Shown here in pieces: positions 44,946-53,184 of a stretch of DNA of 64,000 nucleotides. Made by a program: the position numbers and the translations under genes. Positions within the stretch are counted from its first letter, which is position 1; the number at the start of each line of letters is the position of its first letter. Under the pieces are notes generated by a model. It saw nothing but the letters and a program-made list of their open reading frames with translations. It ran no database searches and was not told the origin of the DNA. The DNA is from Caryophanales bacterium. Lineage in GTDB: Bacteria > Bacillota_I > Bacilli_A > RF39 > UBA660. Location: NCBI GenBank assembly GCA_016288795.1, contig JAEELI010000012.1, positions 35,961-99,960 of the forward strand, written 5' to 3'.

Positions 44946-45986
44946 GTGGATACAGAGACACAAGTTTTAAATATACCTATTGAAGATATTATTCCTAATC
45001 GTTTCCAACCACGATTAAATTTTGACGAGGATGGATTAAACGAATTAGCTGCTTCAATAAAACAACATGGGATTATTCAACCCCTTGTTTTAAGACGCCT
45101 TGATGATAAGTATGAAATAATTGCTGGTGAAAGAAGATATAAAGCAGCAAAAATGGCTGGATTAACTACAGTTCCAGCAATAGTTCGCGTTATGAATGAC
45201 AAAGATAGTGCTGAAGTTGCTATTGTAGAGAATGTTCAAAGAAGAGATTTGTCTGCAATAGAGGAAGCTAAATCATATAAAACTCTATTAGATAAAGGTT
45301 ACTTAACCCAAGAAGAATTAGCAAAAAAGATGGGATTAAGTCAATCAGCAATTTCTAATAAACTAAGATTGTTATCACTAGATGAATCTGTTCAAAATGC
45401 TTTGATGGAAGGTAAAATTTCTGAAAGACATGCTAGGACTTTGTTAAAGTTAAATGATAAACAAGATCAAGCAAAATGGTTAAAGACGATTATTGAAGAA
45501 AGATTAACTGTTCAAAATTTGGAAAAAAGAATTAAAGGAGACATAAAAAAAGATGATGACATACCTAGGGTAGAAAGTGCACCATCTATAGATAGCATAA
45601 GGGAAAATGCTGTAGATATTTTAAGTTCTCCAGCTAATCAAAAAGTTGTTGACATTGTTCCTCAAAACACTGCTCCAGCAAATAATTTTGATAAACCTAT
45701 GCCTAATAAGTTCTTTAATTTCTTAGAAGATGAAGAAGTTAATATGAATGTTCAAGAACATCCACCAGTAGTAGAAAGTGCCCCAGTTGAAGAAGAAATA
45801 GAATTATTAGATTTTGATATATCAAGTCCTGAGGTTAATATGATTGAACCAAAGAAGGATATGTCTAAAGCAAGAAACTTAGTAGATAATTTAGTTAGTG
45901 AATTAAGAAGTAATGAATATGATGTTACATTAGATACTGAAGAGGCTGACAAATTAAAATTTATTATTGAAATATCTAAAGACTAG
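44946..45986 (+). CDS. noc: ParB-family nucleoid occlusion protein Noc (lacking the membrane-anchor N-terminus)
   Basis: Noc is the ParB paralogue that binds NBS sites and keeps the division septum off the nucleoid. The 346-residue protein has the CTP-binding GERRYKA (about 61-67) and ENVQRRDL (about 95-102). Its helix-turn-helix carries the Noc-type specificity residues Gln133, Lys139 and Arg161 (ERHAR), where ParB has Arg, Thr and Gly. The fourth position is Ser rather than Lys. It starts with GTG 9 nt after AAGGGG. Only ~8 residues precede the IPNRFQPR block, so the N-terminal amphipathic helix of B. subtilis Noc is missing. A long acidic linker precedes the C-terminal dimer domain. It follows rsmG. 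Confidence 0.85.
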   Translation: MDTETQVLNIPIEDIIPNRFQPRLNFDEDGLNELAASIKQHGIIQPLVLRRLDDKYEIIAGERRYKAAKMAGLTTVPAIVRVMNDKDSAEVAIVENVQRRDLSAIEEAKSYKTLLDKGYLTQEELAKKMGLSQSAISNKLRLLSLDESVQNALMEGKISERHARTLLKLNDKQDQAKWLKTIIEERLTVQNLEKRIKGDIKKDDDIPRVESAPSIDSIRENAVDILSSPANQKVVDIVPQNTAPANNFDKPMPNKFFNFLEDEEVNMNVQEHPPVVESAPVEEEIELLDFDISSPEVNMIEPKKDMSKARNLVDNLVSELRSNEYDVTLDTEEADKLKFIIEISKD

Positions 45987-46002
45987 GAACTAGTCTTTTT
46001 TT
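45978..46002 (+). terminator. Terminator of the mnmE-noc operon
   Basis: AAAGACTAG and CTAGTCTTT pair around GAA across the noc stop codon, followed by a T-run. The convergent PBP gene ends in the same hairpin. Confidence 0.8.
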
Positions 46003-47941
46003 CATCTTCTTTAAATATTTTTTCAACATTTATACTGGGTTCACTCCCTTTTAAATAGTAATATATAATGGCATTATCCGGATTATTTGTAACTTCACCT
46101 GTTACAGCATCTAAAATAATACCAACAACTCCACTAGGCATATCATACCAATTATCAATTTTATCTTTTTGAATTTCTTCCATCGTATCTGCCCATATGT
46201 TTTTAGCTAAATAGCCATAGTTTTGTGTAAATATTCTATTATTATCATAACCAACCCAAACTAACATTAAATCATCTTTATTATAACCGACAGTCCAATA
46301 ATCAGTAGAAGTAGTGCCGGTTTTAATTGCATATTTTCTTGATAATTTACTAGCAATAGAAGCAGCAGTAGCGCTTGTATAATCTTTAAAAGCACTACTA
46401 GAGGTATTTGATAATAATTGATTAAGAATAAAAACATAATTAGGATTAAGAACTAAACTTTTAGAATTATTCTTTTTATATAAAACAATTCCATTTTCAT
46501 CTTCTATTTTTCTAATTAAATATAAATCTTTTTTATAACCACCACTAGCTAAAGTAGCATAGCCTTGGGCATAATCAATAATATTAATTTCTTCAGTGCC
46601 CAAGGCCAAGGAAGGTATAGCATCTAACTCTTCTTTTATGCCAACTCTTTTTGCAAGAGCAGGAAGTTTATCTACACCAAGAAAAAGATTTGTTTTAACT
46701 GCATAAATATTATCTGAAAAGGCAATAGCAGCGGCCATGGTTATTTCTTTATTTGCATATTTATCATTGTAATTAGTTGGAGAATAACTACTTTGAGAAC
46801 TTAGATTAAAAGTGGTAGCTTCGCTACTAAACTTTGAAGATGAAACCAAATTATTTTCTAATGCTGAATAATACAAAAAGGATTTCATCGTTGATCCAAC
46901 CTGTCTTTTAGAATCAGTTGCTCTATTATATTGACTCTTTTGATAGTTTAAACCTCCTGTCAAGGCTTCAATTGCTCCTGAAGTTGGATCAACTATTAGA
47001 CTAGCCACTTGTAATTCTTGATTATCTTTAAAATTATTTAAGATATTCTTTTCTAAAGCATTTTGTTTATCAATATCTAAATTTGTATATACTTTTAATC
47101 CCCCAGATTCTAAAACTTTTTTATTTATTCCAAGATTTTTTAACTCTTTATATACAGCATCTTGATAATACATTAACATTTGACCATCATTATTTTTATT
47201 CTTTCCATATATCTCAACATTAGAGTAATTTAAATTGTTATATTCGTTTTCAGTAATTGTATGATTTAAATACATAGCCTTAGCAACTACTTTAGCTCGA
47301 TTAATTGATTCATCATAATTAGAAACAGGATTAAACTTATTTGGACTTTTTGGGATGCCTGCAAGTATTGTTGCTTCTTCCAAAGTTAGGTTATTTATGT
47401 CCTTATTAAAGTAATAAAAACACGCGTTACTAACACCATAATTTCCATTTCCATAATTAATAGTATTTAAATAAGACTCTAATATTTCATCTTTATCGTA
47501 TTGCAATTCAGTTATTATAGTTAGAAAAGCTTCTTCAATTTTTCTTTTCCAAGTTTTTCCAAAATCCAAGTATAAATTTTTAACTAATTGCTGAGTAATA
47601 GTCGAGGCTCCTTGAACAATATGTCCAGTTTCTATATTAGTTACCATAGCTTTTCCAATTCTAAGTAAATCAAACCCTTTATGTTGATAAAACTTTTTAT
47701 CTTCTATAGAAATTACAGCATCAATAAATTTTGAATCTATTTTCTCTAAAGGAGCCCAAGAGGAAGTGCTACTTCCTTGATAAATTAATTCGTCTTTGTT
47801 ATCAAAAAGAAAATATGTTCCCGTATTAGTTAAGTTTAACTTTGGTGTTATAAATGCATAAATATTTATACCAATATAACAAATAATAAAAGAAATGAAT
47901 AAGAATAAATTAAATTTAAAAAACCACTTTATAACACGCAT
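45983..47941 (-). CDS. Class A penicillin-binding protein (GT51/transpeptidase)
   Basis: This bifunctional enzyme polymerises and cross-links peptidoglycan. The ~652-residue protein has one membrane helix (about 8-30). The glycosyltransferase domain contains ISIEDKKFYQHKGFD and GASTITQQLVKNL. In the transpeptidase domain GSTMKSF holds the SxxK Ser, followed by SDNIYAVK and KTGTTSTDYW. ATG 47941 follows AGGTGAG. It is convergent with noc and overlaps its stop by 4 nt. Which PonA/PbpF paralogue it is cannot be said. Confidence 0.95.
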   Translation of the reverse strand: MRVIKWFFKFNLFLFISFIICYIGINIYAFITPKLNLTNTGTYFLFDNKDELIYQGSSTSSWAPLEKIDSKFIDAVISIEDKKFYQHKGFDLLRIGKAMVTNIETGHIVQGASTITQQLVKNLYLDFGKTWKRKIEEAFLTIITELQYDKDEILESYLNTINYGNGNYGVSNACFYYFNKDINNLTLEEATILAGIPKSPNKFNPVSNYDESINRAKVVAKAMYLNHTITENEYNNLNYSNVEIYGKNKNNDGQMLMYYQDAVYKELKNLGINKKVLESGGLKVYTNLDIDKQNALEKNILNNFKDNQELQVASLIVDPTSGAIEALTGGLNYQKSQYNRATDSKRQVGSTMKSFLYYSALENNLVSSSKFSSEATTFNLSSQSSYSPTNYNDKYANKEITMAAAIAFSDNIYAVKTNLFLGVDKLPALAKRVGIKEELDAIPSLALGTEEINIIDYAQGYATLASGGYKKDLYLIRKIEDENGIVLYKKNNSKSLVLNPNYVFILNQLLSNTSSSAFKDYTSATAASIASKLSRKYAIKTGTTSTDYWTVGYNKDDLMLVWVGYDNNRIFTQNYGYLAKNIWADTMEEIQKDKIDNWYDMPSGVVGIILDAVTGEVTNNPDNAIIYYYLKGSEPSINVEKIFKEDEKKTSS

Positions 47942-47985
47942 GTTTCTCACCTAAATTTATTATGTAAAATTTCTTAAAAATTATG

Positions 47986-48014
47986 TTGAAATTATATATA
48001 CTATATGTTATAGT
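47986..48014 (+). promoter_or_regulatory. Promoter of the ywiB-like gene and rpoE
   Basis: TTGAAA (47986-47991), 17 nt, TATAGT (48009-48014), 30 nt upstream of the GTG start. Confidence 0.6.
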
Positions 48015-48043
48015 TTTCTAGACAAACGAGGTGGTTATAATTT

Positions 48044-48388
48044 GTGAAGTCAAAAACTAAGCAAATGAATTTGCGTTTGTATAACAATAATGAAGAAATA
48101 TTAAATATAAATAATATTGAATATGAAATAGATAATGATGTTATCACTTATAAAGAAGATGCATATATTAATAAAGTTGATATTAATAATAAAATGTTTA
48201 TAAGAGAAAACAAAGAATATAAAATAATGTTGGATTTTTTGAATGAAGTTCAAACAATATTAATTAAAGATAAAGATATAGTATTTAATGAAAAATTAGA
48301 TGGTTTTATAAAAAAGAATAATAATATAATAAATATTAAGTATAATAGTTTTGATGAAGAAAAGAAGATTATAATTGATTTATTATAA
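48044..48388 (+). CDS. YwiB-like (DUF1934) small beta protein
   Basis: A 114-residue, Lys/Asn-rich protein with an alternating beta pattern. It does not show a catalytic motif. Its place directly before rpoE, where B. subtilis has ywiB (DUF1934, calycin-like fold), and its size make DUF1934 the likely family. The start is GTG preceded by GAGGTGG. It appears to share a promoter with rpoE. Confidence 0.55.
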   Translation: MKSKTKQMNLRLYNNNEEILNINNIEYEIDNDVITYKEDAYINKVDINNKMFIRENKEYKIMLDFLNEVQTILIKDKDIVFNEKLDGFIKKNNNIINIKYNSFDEEKKIIIDLL

Positions 48389-48417
48389 ATATCGATTTAA
48401 TTGAAAAAGGAGAAGTT

Positions 48418-48858
48418 ATGAAATTAAAGGATATACCAAAAGAAGAATTGGAAACAATGGGATATGATGAAATTGCTTACATCGTTTTGAATGATGCAGG
48501 CAAGAAAATGAAACTATTAGATTTGTTTAAAAAAGTATGTAAAGCTTTAGATTTACCAGAAGAGATAGTAGAAGAAAGAATAGGAGATTTCTTCGAACTA
48601 TTATCTATAAACAAGAAATTTATTTTACTTCCTAAAGGATATTGGGATTTAGCCACTAATCATGTTCAAAATATGATTATTGAAGATGAAGATTCTGAAG
48701 TAAGTGAAGATATTTTAGAAGATGAAGAAGAAGACATGATTGAAGAGGAAGAAGAGGAAGAAGATATATTCTACGACACAGATTTAGAAGACGATGATAC
48801 TGAAGATGATGATTTATCAGATTTAGTTATCATAGATGAAGACGAGAATATTCAATAG
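48418..48858 (+). CDS. rpoE: RNA polymerase delta subunit RpoE
   Basis: Delta increases RNA polymerase recycling and promoter selectivity. The 146-residue protein has the HARE-type N-terminal domain (MKLKDIPKEELETMGYDEIAYIVL, then LPKGYWDLA near 75) and a C-terminal tail (from ~95) that is almost entirely Asp and Glu. This matches Firmicute RpoE. GGAG precedes the ATG. It follows the ywiB-like gene and ends at a hairpin. Confidence 0.95.
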   Translation: MKLKDIPKEELETMGYDEIAYIVLNDAGKKMKLLDLFKKVCKALDLPEEIVEERIGDFFELLSINKKFILLPKGYWDLATNHVQNMIIEDEDSEVSEDILEDEEEDMIEEEEEEEDIFYDTDLEDDDTEDDDLSDLVIIDEDENIQ

Positions 48859-48862
48859 TTTT

Positions 48863-48888
48863 AAAAAGTGATTTGTTTCACTTTTTTT
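48863..48888 (+). terminator. Terminator of rpoE
   Basis: AAAAGTGA and TCACTTTT pair around a short T/G loop, followed by TTTT. Confidence 0.8.
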
Positions 48889-48927
48889 AGTTTTTAAGAT
48901 ATAATATGAAAGAAACAGGTGATATTA

Positions 48928-49995
48928 ATGTTTGAAAGATTAGATAATATTATAAAAAGATTTGAAGAATTAAAATCTGAATTAACCAAAGAAGAAATTT
49001 TAAGTGATTATAATAAACTAAAAGAATTATCTAAAGAACAAAGCGATTTAGAAGAAATTGTTTCTTTATATAATGATTATAAATCAACTCAAAAAGCTTT
49101 AGATGAAGCTAAGTCTTTAATAGATGATCCAGAGTTTAAAGATATTGCTTTAGGGGAAGTAGAAGAATTAACTAATAAAATGGAAAAACTTCATAAAGAA
49201 TTAGAAATGGCATTAGTTCCTAAAGATGAGAATGATGGTAAGAATGTTATTATGGAAATAAGAGGCGCAGCCGGAGGAGACGAAGCAAACATATTTGCTG
49301 GGGACCTATTTAGAATGTATTCTTATTATGCTGAAAAGAATGGCTGGAAAATAGAAGTTCTTAACTCAATAGAAGGGTCATCTGGTGGATTTAGTCAAAT
49401 TGAATGTATGATAAAGGGTAGTAACGTATATTCAAAATTGAAGTATGAAAGTGGATCTCATCGTGTTCAAAGGGTTCCAGTTACTGAAACTCAAGGAAGA
49501 GTTCATACATCAACTGCAACGGTCCTAGTTATGCCTGAAGTGGAAGATGTAGATATAGAAATAAAAGAAAGTGATTTAAAGATAGATGTTTTTCATTCCA
49601 GTGGAGCAGGTGGTCAATCAGTTAATACTTCGAACTCAGCAGTAAGAATTACTCATATTCCAACTGGAGTAGTAGTAGGTTGTCAAACAGAAAGAAGTCA
49701 GTTGAGAAATAAGGAAAATGCAATGCGTCTTTTGAAAATAAAGTTACACGATGATATGGAACAAAAAAAGATGCAAGAGGCTGGAATGGAAAGAAAGACT
49801 AAAATTGGAACTGGGGATAGATCAGAAAAAATTAGAACATATAATTATCCACAAAATAGGGTAACTGATCATCGTATCAACTTTTCAATAATGGAATTAG
49901 ATAGAGTTATGGATGGTAACTTAGATCCGATAGTTGAAGCATTAATTACCGAAGACATGCGATTAAAATTAGCAGGAGAAAAGTTTAATAGTTAA
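48928..49995 (+). CDS. prfA: Peptide chain release factor 1
   Basis: RF1 terminates at UAA and UAG. The ~355-residue protein has the codon-recognition PVT motif in RVPVTETQGRVHTS and the catalytic GGQ in SSGAGGQSVNTSNSAVR. It ends in the alpha-helical domain typical of RF1. ATG 48928 follows AGGTGAT and is chosen over GTG 48919. The stop overlaps the prmC start, as is usual. Confidence 0.97.
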   Translation: MFERLDNIIKRFEELKSELTKEEILSDYNKLKELSKEQSDLEEIVSLYNDYKSTQKALDEAKSLIDDPEFKDIALGEVEELTNKMEKLHKELEMALVPKDENDGKNVIMEIRGAAGGDEANIFAGDLFRMYSYYAEKNGWKIEVLNSIEGSSGGFSQIECMIKGSNVYSKLKYESGSHRVQRVPVTETQGRVHTSTATVLVMPEVEDVDIEIKESDLKIDVFHSSGAGGQSVNTSNSAVRITHIPTGVVVGCQTERSQLRNKENAMRLLKIKLHDDMEQKKMQEAGMERKTKIGTGDRSEKIRTYNYPQNRVTDHRINFSIMELDRVMDGNLDPIVEALITEDMRLKLAGEKFNS

Positions 49996-50720
49996 TGAAT
50001 GATTTAGAATTAATTAAGAAATATGTCGTTAAAGATAAGCAAGAAGATGCAATTAATAGATTAAACCAAGGATATCCAGTTCAATATATTATTGGTAATG
50101 TAGAGTTTTATGGTAGTTTGATTGAAGTTAACGAACATGTTTTAATACCTAGATTTGAAACTGAATATCTAGTGGATAAAACAATTAATTATGTTAATCA
50201 GATGTTTAATAAAAAAATAGATGTTTTAGAAATAGGATGTGGAAGTGGTTGTATAGCAATCTCTTTAAAAAAGAATATAGATTGCTCAATAGATGCTTTG
50301 GATATTAATGAAGATGCTATTAAGTTAAGTAAACTAAATGGTTTAAAAAACAAACAAGATATTAATTTTTTTGTTCAAGATATTCATAATTTCAATAATA
50401 AAAAGAAATATGACCTCATTATTAGTAATCCTCCCTATGTTCCTTTTGATTCTTTAGTAGATGAAAAGATAAAGTATGAGCCAGAAAATGCAATATATGC
50501 TAAGGATAATGGATTATATTTTTATAAGGTAATATTAAATAAAATAAAATACAATTTAAATAAAGATTATCTCATTGCTTTTGAAATTGGAGATAAAGAA
50601 GGGCAATCTATAAGTGAGATTGCCAAGGACCTATTACCTAATAGTTTTATAAATATTGAAAAAGATTACAATAATTATGAAAGATTTTTATTTATTTGTA
50701 GTAAAAACTTATTTGAATAA
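49995..50720 (+). CDS. prmC: Release factor glutamine methyltransferase PrmC
   Basis: PrmC methylates the GGQ Gln of RF1 and RF2. The 241-residue protein has LEIGCGSGCIAISL (SAM motif, about 78-91), the NPPYVP catalytic loop in IISNPPYVPF (about 137-146), and RFETEYLV near 55. The start is coupled to prfA by a 1-nt overlap. A terminator hairpin overlaps its end. Confidence 0.96.
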   Translation: MNDLELIKKYVVKDKQEDAINRLNQGYPVQYIIGNVEFYGSLIEVNEHVLIPRFETEYLVDKTINYVNQMFNKKIDVLEIGCGSGCIAISLKKNIDCSIDALDINEDAIKLSKLNGLKNKQDINFFVQDIHNFNNKKKYDLIISNPPYVPFDSLVDEKIKYEPENAIYAKDNGLYFYKVILNKIKYNLNKDYLIAFEIGDKEGQSISEIAKDLLPNSFINIEKDYNNYERFLFICSKNLFE

Positions 50721-50729
50721 GTTTTTATT
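50702..50729 (+). terminator. Terminator of prfA-prmC
   Basis: AAAAACTTATT and AATAAGTTTTT pair at the end of prmC. Confidence 0.75.
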
Positions 50730-50740
50730 TTTGGTATAAT
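50713..50740 (+). promoter_or_regulatory. Promoter of the LppM-like gene
   Basis: TTGAAT (50713-50718), 16 nt, TATAAT (50735-50740), ~20 nt upstream of the ATG. Confidence 0.6.
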
Positions 50741-50761
50741 TTATTTAGGATAGGTGATGTA

Positions 50762-51703
50762 ATGAAAAGAAAAGTGTTATCAATTGCATTGATGTTAGTT
50801 TTAATGTTTGGCTTAACTGGATGTATGAAGATTAGTAATGAAGTAGAAATAAAAGATAATAAAAAAATGACAGTAACGCTTTTATATGCAATGCAAGTTG
50901 ATGAAGAAGAAATAAAAAAGAAAGAAGAAGAGGAAGCAAAAATCGAAAAAATGCTACCTGAAGAATATGAAGAATATCTTGAAAAATTGGAAAAAAGAAA
51001 CATTCAAATAAATGAATATAGCGAAGAAGGCTGGAGAGGCTATGAATTTGTAAAAACAGTTGATAACATTGATGAGATTAGTTCTGAATTAGATGATATA
51101 ACTAATGATCTTTCAGCGTTATTCTCAGATAATCCTAAACTATTATACTATTTCAAATTAAAGAGAGGATTCTTTACTAATACTTATGAAGCATCTTTCC
51201 TTCCAAGTGGTTCAGAAGGCTTCAGTGATATGGAAACTCCAATTGGAGGAGATAGTGCGTTCGGAACAGATAGCATGACAACTCCTGACGAAACTCAAAT
51301 TGGAACAGAAGATCTTGGATCAATGGTAGAAGGTTTAGAAGAATTATCCAAAGATGTAGAATATAAATGGGTAGTTAAATTACCAAGACCAGCAATTTCA
51401 AATAATGCAGACGAAGTATCTACAGATGGAAAAACACTTACTTGGGATTTAATAAAAAACAACAAAGAAAGAAATATTGAATTCAAATTTGAACTATTAA
51501 ACTTAAGTCATATTATATCAGTTTCAGTTGTTGCTGGAGCTATTCTATTAATGTTTATATCTAGTTTTATAAATTTAAATAAGAAAAGAACAAAAAAAGA
51601 AGTAGTTTATAGCACTAAGAACGTTGAATCTAAAGATATTGGTGAAGTAGACGAAACAGGAACTAGTATGAACAACGAAATGAATTCTGATTTATCAATA
51701 TAA
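50762..51703 (+). CDS. LppM-like membrane-anchored lipoprotein
   Basis: The 313-residue protein has a lipoprotein signal with lipobox GLTGC (Cys about 21) and a C-terminal membrane helix (about 250-269, SVSVVAGAILLMFISSF). The N-terminal outside part starts with repeated beta strands in the style of the LppM domain (NEVEIKDNKKMTVTL), followed by a Glu/Lys-rich segment. A second beta region ends at the C-terminal helix. The family and function are assigned by architecture only. Confidence 0.6.
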   Translation: MKRKVLSIALMLVLMFGLTGCMKISNEVEIKDNKKMTVTLLYAMQVDEEEIKKKEEEEAKIEKMLPEEYEEYLEKLEKRNIQINEYSEEGWRGYEFVKTVDNIDEISSELDDITNDLSALFSDNPKLLYYFKLKRGFFTNTYEASFLPSGSEGFSDMETPIGGDSAFGTDSMTTPDETQIGTEDLGSMVEGLEELSKDVEYKWVVKLPRPAISNNADEVSTDGKTLTWDLIKNNKERNIEFKFELLNLSHIISVSVVAGAILLMFISSFINLNKKRTKKEVVYSTKNVESKDIGEVDETGTSMNNEMNSDLSI

Positions 51704-51752
51704 TATTGAATAGAAATAACTATAACTAATCATTATTAATTTAGGTGAAATA

Positions 51753-52259
51753 ATGAAAAAAGTTATAGTTTTTTTGTTTGTATTTCTAGTTTTAAGCGTT
51801 TTTATAAATGAAAAAGAAAACATATTAATACCGAATGATGCGATAAGATTTAGGGTTATAGCAAGCAGCAATAACAAAGAAGATCAAAAATTAAAAATTA
51901 AAGTTAAAAATGAAGTTGAAAGAAAAATATATAAGTTAATTAAAAATGCCAAAAATATAGAAGAAGCTAGAAAAATAATTGGGGATAATTTAGGTTTAGT
52001 TAAAAATATTTTAGATAAGTATAATATTAATTACGAAGTTAATTATGGATATAATTATTTTCCAAATAAAACCTATAGAGGCGTAGAGTATTCTAAAGGA
52101 TTATATGAAAGTTTAGTAATTACTATAGATAAAGGTTTAGGAGAAAATTGGTGGTGTGTTTTATTTCCTCCTCTATGCCTCCTTGATGAAGAAAACAATT
52201 TAAATAATAGAGAATATACCTTCTATGTTAAAGAATTAATTAATAATTATAAAAGATAA
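51753..52259 (+). CDS. spoIIR: Stage II sporulation protein R
   Basis: SpoIIR is the forespore-secreted signal that activates SpoIIGA to process pro-sigma-E in the mother cell. The 168-residue product has an N-terminal membrane/signal segment (about 4-22) and the diagnostic IRFRVIASSNNKEDQKLKIKVKNEV, then GENWWCVLFPPLCLL. In B. subtilis it lies after prmC and before mntP, exactly as here apart from the inserted LppM-like gene. It shows that forespore-to-mother-cell signalling is kept. Confidence 0.95.
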   Translation: MKKVIVFLFVFLVLSVFINEKENILIPNDAIRFRVIASSNNKEDQKLKIKVKNEVERKIYKLIKNAKNIEEARKIIGDNLGLVKNILDKYNINYEVNYGYNYFPNKTYRGVEYSKGLYESLVITIDKGLGENWWCVLFPPLCLLDEENNLNNREYTFYVKELINNYKR

Positions 52260-52283
52260 CAATATATTTATATTGGTGATTAG

Positions 52284-52820
52284 GTGTCAACAATAATACC
52301 TCTATTAGTATTGGGAGTATCTTTATCAATGGATACTTTTTCTTTATGCTTAGGCATTGGAAGCTTAAATATTTCTAAAAATAAAATATTATTATTTTCT
52401 ATAATAGTAGGAATATTACATTTTATAATGCCACTAGCTGGAGCTTCCCTAGGTAATAATATAGCCATATTATTACAGTTAAAAAGCAAATTATTACTAG
52501 GTATAGTCCTAATCTTCTTGGCAATAAAAAGTCTAATAGATATATTTAAGGATAGTCCCAATATATATAATATATCTTTATATGGTTTATTAATTCTAGC
52601 TATATCTGTTAGTATAGATAGTTTTTCAACAGGATTGGGACTTAGGGCTATAACAAACAATTATATTTTAGCTAGCAGTATATTTAGTGTATTTTCCTGT
52701 TTATTTTCAATTCTTGGTTATATAATTGGTTCCTATTTTGGTAAAAAATGTGGTTCTTATGCTAGTTTAATTGGTAGTTTCTTACTTCTAGTTTTAGGGA
52801 TTGCCAATCTTTTTAAGTAA
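52284..52820 (+). CDS. mntP: MntP/YtaF-family manganese efflux membrane protein
   Basis: The 178-residue protein has about six membrane helices and two MntP-type motifs, SMDTFSL near residue 14 and SIDSFSTG near 107. These are the internal repeats of the family. MntP exports Mn(2+); the related YtaF is a sporulation protein. B. subtilis has ywlD (mntP) in the same spoIIR neighbourhood. The start is GTG after GGTGAT. Confidence 0.85.
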   Translation: MSTIIPLLVLGVSLSMDTFSLCLGIGSLNISKNKILLFSIIVGILHFIMPLAGASLGNNIAILLQLKSKLLLGIVLIFLAIKSLIDIFKDSPNIYNISLYGLLILAISVSIDSFSTGLGLRAITNNYILASSIFSVFSCLFSILGYIIGSYFGKKCGSYASLIGSFLLLVLGIANLFK

Positions 52821-52872
52821 TAATGAATAAAAAATTATTAATATAAACATTATTAATTAGAGAGATGAAAAT

Positions 52873-52989
52873 ATGATAAAAGAAAAAAGAAAACTAATAA
52901 TTATTAATATTGTAATATTTATATGTCAAACTGTATTTTGGTGGGTATTATTAAATCATATCTTTTCTACGGACTTTATTGGTCCTTAG
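52873..52989 (+). CDS. Small membrane protein (38 residues)
   Basis: The frame encodes MIKEKRKLIIINIVIFICQ, then a Trp-Trp hydrophobic stretch and a short polar tail. One membrane helix is predicted (about 8-30) behind a basic head. The ribosome-binding site is weak, and a terminator follows immediately. It is too short for certainty but has a plausible membrane-peptide composition. Confidence 0.4.
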   Translation: MIKEKRKLIIINIVIFICQTVFWWVLLNHIFSTDFIGP

Positions 52990-53000
52990 AAAGGCACTAG

Positions 53001-53028
53001 AGTGGAACTTTATGTTCCACTATTTTTA
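53001..53028 (+). terminator. Terminator before murA
   Basis: AGTGGAAC and GTTCCACT pair around TTTAT (53001-53021), followed by a T-rich stretch. Confidence 0.8.
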
Positions 53029-53057
53029 TTGACAAACCCTATATAAAATCGTATCAT
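53029..53057 (+). promoter_or_regulatory. Promoter of murA
   Basis: TTGACA (53029-53034), 17 nt, TATCAT (53052-53057). About 125 nt of leader follow. Apart from the small ORF, terminator and this promoter, I see nothing else in the 52821-53184 spacer. Confidence 0.7.
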
Positions 53058-53184
53058 AGACATAGAAATCCAAATTGGAATATAAAAATATATACTGATA
53101 TACATTTATTATTTTTGAATTGGTACAAAAATGCAACTTTAACATAAATAATAATGAAGTATAGTTTTAGAAGAAGGTATATTT

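Noticed and set aside
48769..48850. Asp/Glu-rich stretch suspected as a repeat or frameshift
   Set aside because: It is the normal acidic tail of the RNA polymerase delta subunit.
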